NCBI RefSeq assembly: GCF_026745355.1
Contig: NC_079204.1
Span: 131,501-195,500, forward strand
DNA: 64,000 bases
Source: Beta vulgaris subsp. vulgaris
Taxonomy: Eukaryota > Streptophyta > Magnoliopsida > Caryophyllales > Amaranthaceae
Direction of reading: 5' to 3'
Shown: positions 61,369-64,000 of the stretch, piece after piece
How positions within the stretch are numbered: the first letter of the stretch is position 1
Layout of the letters: each line of letters begins with the position of its first letter
The notes under the pieces: model-generated
Databases searched by the model: none
The model's input: the letters and a program-made list of their open reading frames with translations, nothing else
What the model was told of the DNA's origin: nothing
Translations under genes and position numbers: made by a program

Positions 61369-61697
61369 TCCATCCCGTATCAATTGCAGCACTTTCCATA
61401 ATCGACCATCCCAAATTAATCGTAACACTTCTATTTTCAGCATGAGTCCAATATTTTTTTAATCATTTCTCACTCTGCAGCATTACCCCCACAGTTTTAT
61501 AGACAAAAAAACACACATAGCCACCCCACTCATTCACCCCCAATTAAAGGGCCCACAAAATTTACCTACAATATAAAGAGTACCTACTAGTTTCTCTCAC
61601 ATCAACTTCCACCATAAAATACTAAAACATAATCCCTACTTTATCTACTTCCTAAAGCTATATGCACAAGAGAGTGTTGCAATTATTCTGGGAGGAG
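61369..61697. mobile_element. Degenerate Stowaway-like MITE
   Basis: CCTCCATCCCGTATCAATTG with GCAGCACTTT on the left matches the complement of AGAGTGTTGCAATTATTCTG with GGGAGG on the right. Ends are diverged and no TA pair is certain. Confidence 0.5.
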
Positions 61698-61899
61698 GCC
61701 GTACGACACTAGGAACCTGCAAGCTAGAATTGGTTCTTATGATTATGACTCCTCTTTTTAATAGTATAAGCAAACTACCATCATGAACCCTCTCAATCTA
61801 ACTGAGAGTATGGATCAATTTACTAGGTATACAAAGATGGCTATGCATAACTACAAGAGACCAATTAGCAACTTCTTTTGCACGTAACCATATAATTTA

Positions 61900-62158
61900 C
61901 TCCCTCCGTCTTTTATTAGTTTACCCCTTTTTTTGGGGCACATTTGCCGAGATACTAATTTGAACCTTAATATCTCTAATTTTCGATAAGCAAAAATTAC
62001 AAAAAGTTGATATTTGGAAAATACACATTGAGACGAATCCAACAAGATCTCACATGACTATATTTTTCCTTAAATACAAATTACAAAAGATAGTCAAAGT
62101 CATGTATGTGAATAGTATCAAAAGTCAAAAGGGGTAAACTAATAAAAGACGGAGGGAG
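61900..62158. mobile_element. Well-preserved Stowaway MITE
   Basis: Ends CTCCCTCCGTCTTTTATTAG and CTAATAAAAGACGGAGGGAG are perfect complements, continuing with TTTACCCC/GGGGTAAA, and are flanked by TA at 61898-61899 and 62159-62160. This is the best-preserved Stowaway in the window. Confidence 0.92.
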
Positions 62159-62160
62159 TA

Positions 62161-63951
62161 ATATTTAAGAAGTAATAGTTGAATGCTTCTAAGTCTAAGT
62201 CATTTACAGCTGTATCAAAACTCATAATTACAAGAGATCAATTGTCAACCAAACTTAATTAAGTATTAATATAGTCCTCATGTGATTTACAGTACCCTCT
62301 CTAATACAAGAATGTCGAGGTGTTGTACTTGTCCATTTCATAGAAATATGTCAAGTTTTTGGTTTTATATGAAGGATCCAAGTCAAGACCTCAGGCAAAT
62401 GGAAAGTGCCGAAGTAAGAGAGCTCCAAAAATACTATGATTACTGCAGTTTTGTGCATTATAATGTAATGACTCTAATATAATGTCAAACTCCCCATCCA
62501 CCAAATCTCCAAGGGAGCTTCCATGTCTACTATGCTCTCAAGTGTTGGTAGAAATATTCACTGCTCTACTTGCTCCACATCCCAAAATTTAGAAGATCTA
62601 AAAATGACTAGTAGCCCAACCAATGCAAATCTATAAACAAGGTAGCAGAATAGCAGACTCATACATAGCAGAGATACCTATATAACTACACTGCTACTCC
62701 ACCACAAGTGCATCACAGTTCCAGGTCTACGAGTGAATTGCTGTTCCATCACTATAAGCACAGCACTCAAGAACATTCATGACAGCTAAATTGTAGCTTA
62801 CACTGCTCAAGAATTAGGGAGAAATATGGAGGTCTTGGATAAACAATTATCCCGAAAGACCGATGGCTTCAAATAATGAGATAACTAGTCCAACGAAGAA
62901 CACTATACACAACTCTCAACCCCTTCAGCAACTCAAGATCCAAAACAGGTAGAAGTCTTGTAGATATACTGATTTTGCGCAATCAATAAACCAATACAGC
63001 ACTTCTTACAGCTAGAACATGATTAAAGAAATACAGAAGCAACATCTCTAGTTTTCCAAAGGCCAATGTTCTTCATCCCTTAACTTAAGAACGGTAATAG
63101 ATTCAAAAGGCTACTCCAGTCCACAAGGAAAAGATGCCCGGTAATTAGAGACTAAGAGACCCAAGATCAGATACAGAGAGGTCCATGCAACTTAATGTGT
63201 GATAGAAAACTATCTAAAGAAAGCCAAGCGCAAATGACACCGATTCCTATCTCGAAATATTTTTGCCACATGATCGACGGTGACTGGCTACTGATATTTG
63301 GAGTTAAAAGAAAATGTCAAAGTGTGTATAGCCCATGCTGATAAAAAAAAAAGAAAAACTTCTTGTCAGCTTGCTGATAATTTCCGAAGGGTTGCAAGAA
63401 CTAGAAGAGCTCATGCAAAGAGATCATAAAGTAGGATAACTCTTGTATGATAGATACAGCATAAGATTTCCATATCTCGTTTCTATGGTAGCTATCCTGG
63501 CAACTGCTTATCAGATCATCAGTGATTTAACATCTTAAGATATGCAATGTAGTCCGAAGGTCCTTAGAAACTCTCCCACATAAAGAAATGACATTCAAAG
63601 CCTGATGTAGAACACTACAACAGTGAATAGACTGGCATAAGCTCAACTTCTGAGCTTCTTATTCATCCCATGTCAGGTGGGCTGTGGGCATATTATAAGA
63701 TCATTTACTAGGCCATCTCGGAAAGAGATAATGAGTACTAGGTAGAGATTATTTTCTCTATAGTTCTACCTCATCATTCAAGAATCAAGAACGGTGCTCT
63801 GACGCTATTCTACTAATCTCACAAACATCCACCAGATCTTCATAATGCTCTTTCCGCAACCATGTTTTCTGATAGTTTTTATTCCTTCCAACCTTCTACC
63901 CATGTTGGCACAAGAAAGCAGCTTCTTCAAATCTGCTCAAGATCCATACTT
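62161..63951. other. Non-coding, no feature recognised
   Basis: Composition is like the surrounding intergenic or intronic DNA. It may still be intron of the DUF789 gene. No exon, RNA gene or terminal repeat was identified. Confidence 0.4.
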
Positions 63952-64000
63952 TTTTTTTTGGAGAAGAAACGATATTAACCACAGAGCTAATACAACGAAC
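63952..64000 (-). mobile_element. LINE 3' end, truncated by the window
   Basis: The minus strand reads GTTAATATCGTTTCTTCTCC followed by an A-run. An AT-rich 3' UTR ending in poly(A) like this is typical of plant LINEs. The body lies beyond 64000. Confidence 0.5.

Overview
This window looks like nuclear DNA of a flowering plant, and specifically a eudicot. It is AT-rich and sparsely genic. The genes have GT-AG introns plus one AT-AC intron, and they belong to plant-only families: COBRA-like, type-B ARR, Di19, DUF789 and an extensin-like protein. The spaces between genes are filled with MITEs, SINEs, short Helitrons and LINE debris. The short palindromic repeat around GGGTCAGACGGTCTGACCC suggests Caryophyllales (Amaranthaceae) to me, but that is a weak impression from memory and not a demonstrated assignment.

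Layout. 0-8.7 kb is a transposon graveyard. It holds Harbinger, Stowaway and Mutator-like MITEs, a GC-rich hAT element with a perfect 8-bp target duplication, and a palindromic CAGTTGGAC minisatellite. 8.8-9.3 kb (-) is a single-exon proline/glycine-rich secreted wall protein. 9.5-15.5 kb is repeats, including two copies of one SINE family. 15.5-21.8 kb (+) is a COBRA-like tandem pair: an upstream copy that keeps only exon 1, then a complete two-exon COBL7/10-type gene of 645 aa. 21.8-29.3 kb is intergenic repeats. 29.4-33.4 kb (-) is a six-exon type-B response regulator of 671 aa. 33.9-50.6 kb is a long repeat-rich gap holding retroposons with clear target duplications, Helitrons, Harbinger MITEs and a tRNA-Thr(AGU) at its right edge. 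51.2-55.8 kb (+) is a five-exon Di19 zinc-finger gene of 217 aa with a U12-type AT-AC intron that contains a dead RTE-type LINE fragment. 58.8-59.8 kb (-) is the 3' part of a DUF789 gene whose 5' exons were not found. 60-64 kb is non-coding, with Stowaway elements and the 3' end of a LINE at the right border.

The genes do not form a pathway; this is ordinary plant gene order. Cytokinin output (ARR), stress and light signalling (Di19) and cell-wall or cell-expansion functions (COBL, extensin-like) are neighbours without evident functional linkage. All exon junctions given here were derived by hand from splice signals and reading-frame continuity. The best candidates for a closer look are the exon-1-only COBL copy with a hydrophobic read-through tail, the AT-AC intron in Di19, the GC-rich hAT family, and a 578-bp poly(A) retroinsertion that carries an open 159-codon frame between perfect 17-bp duplications.
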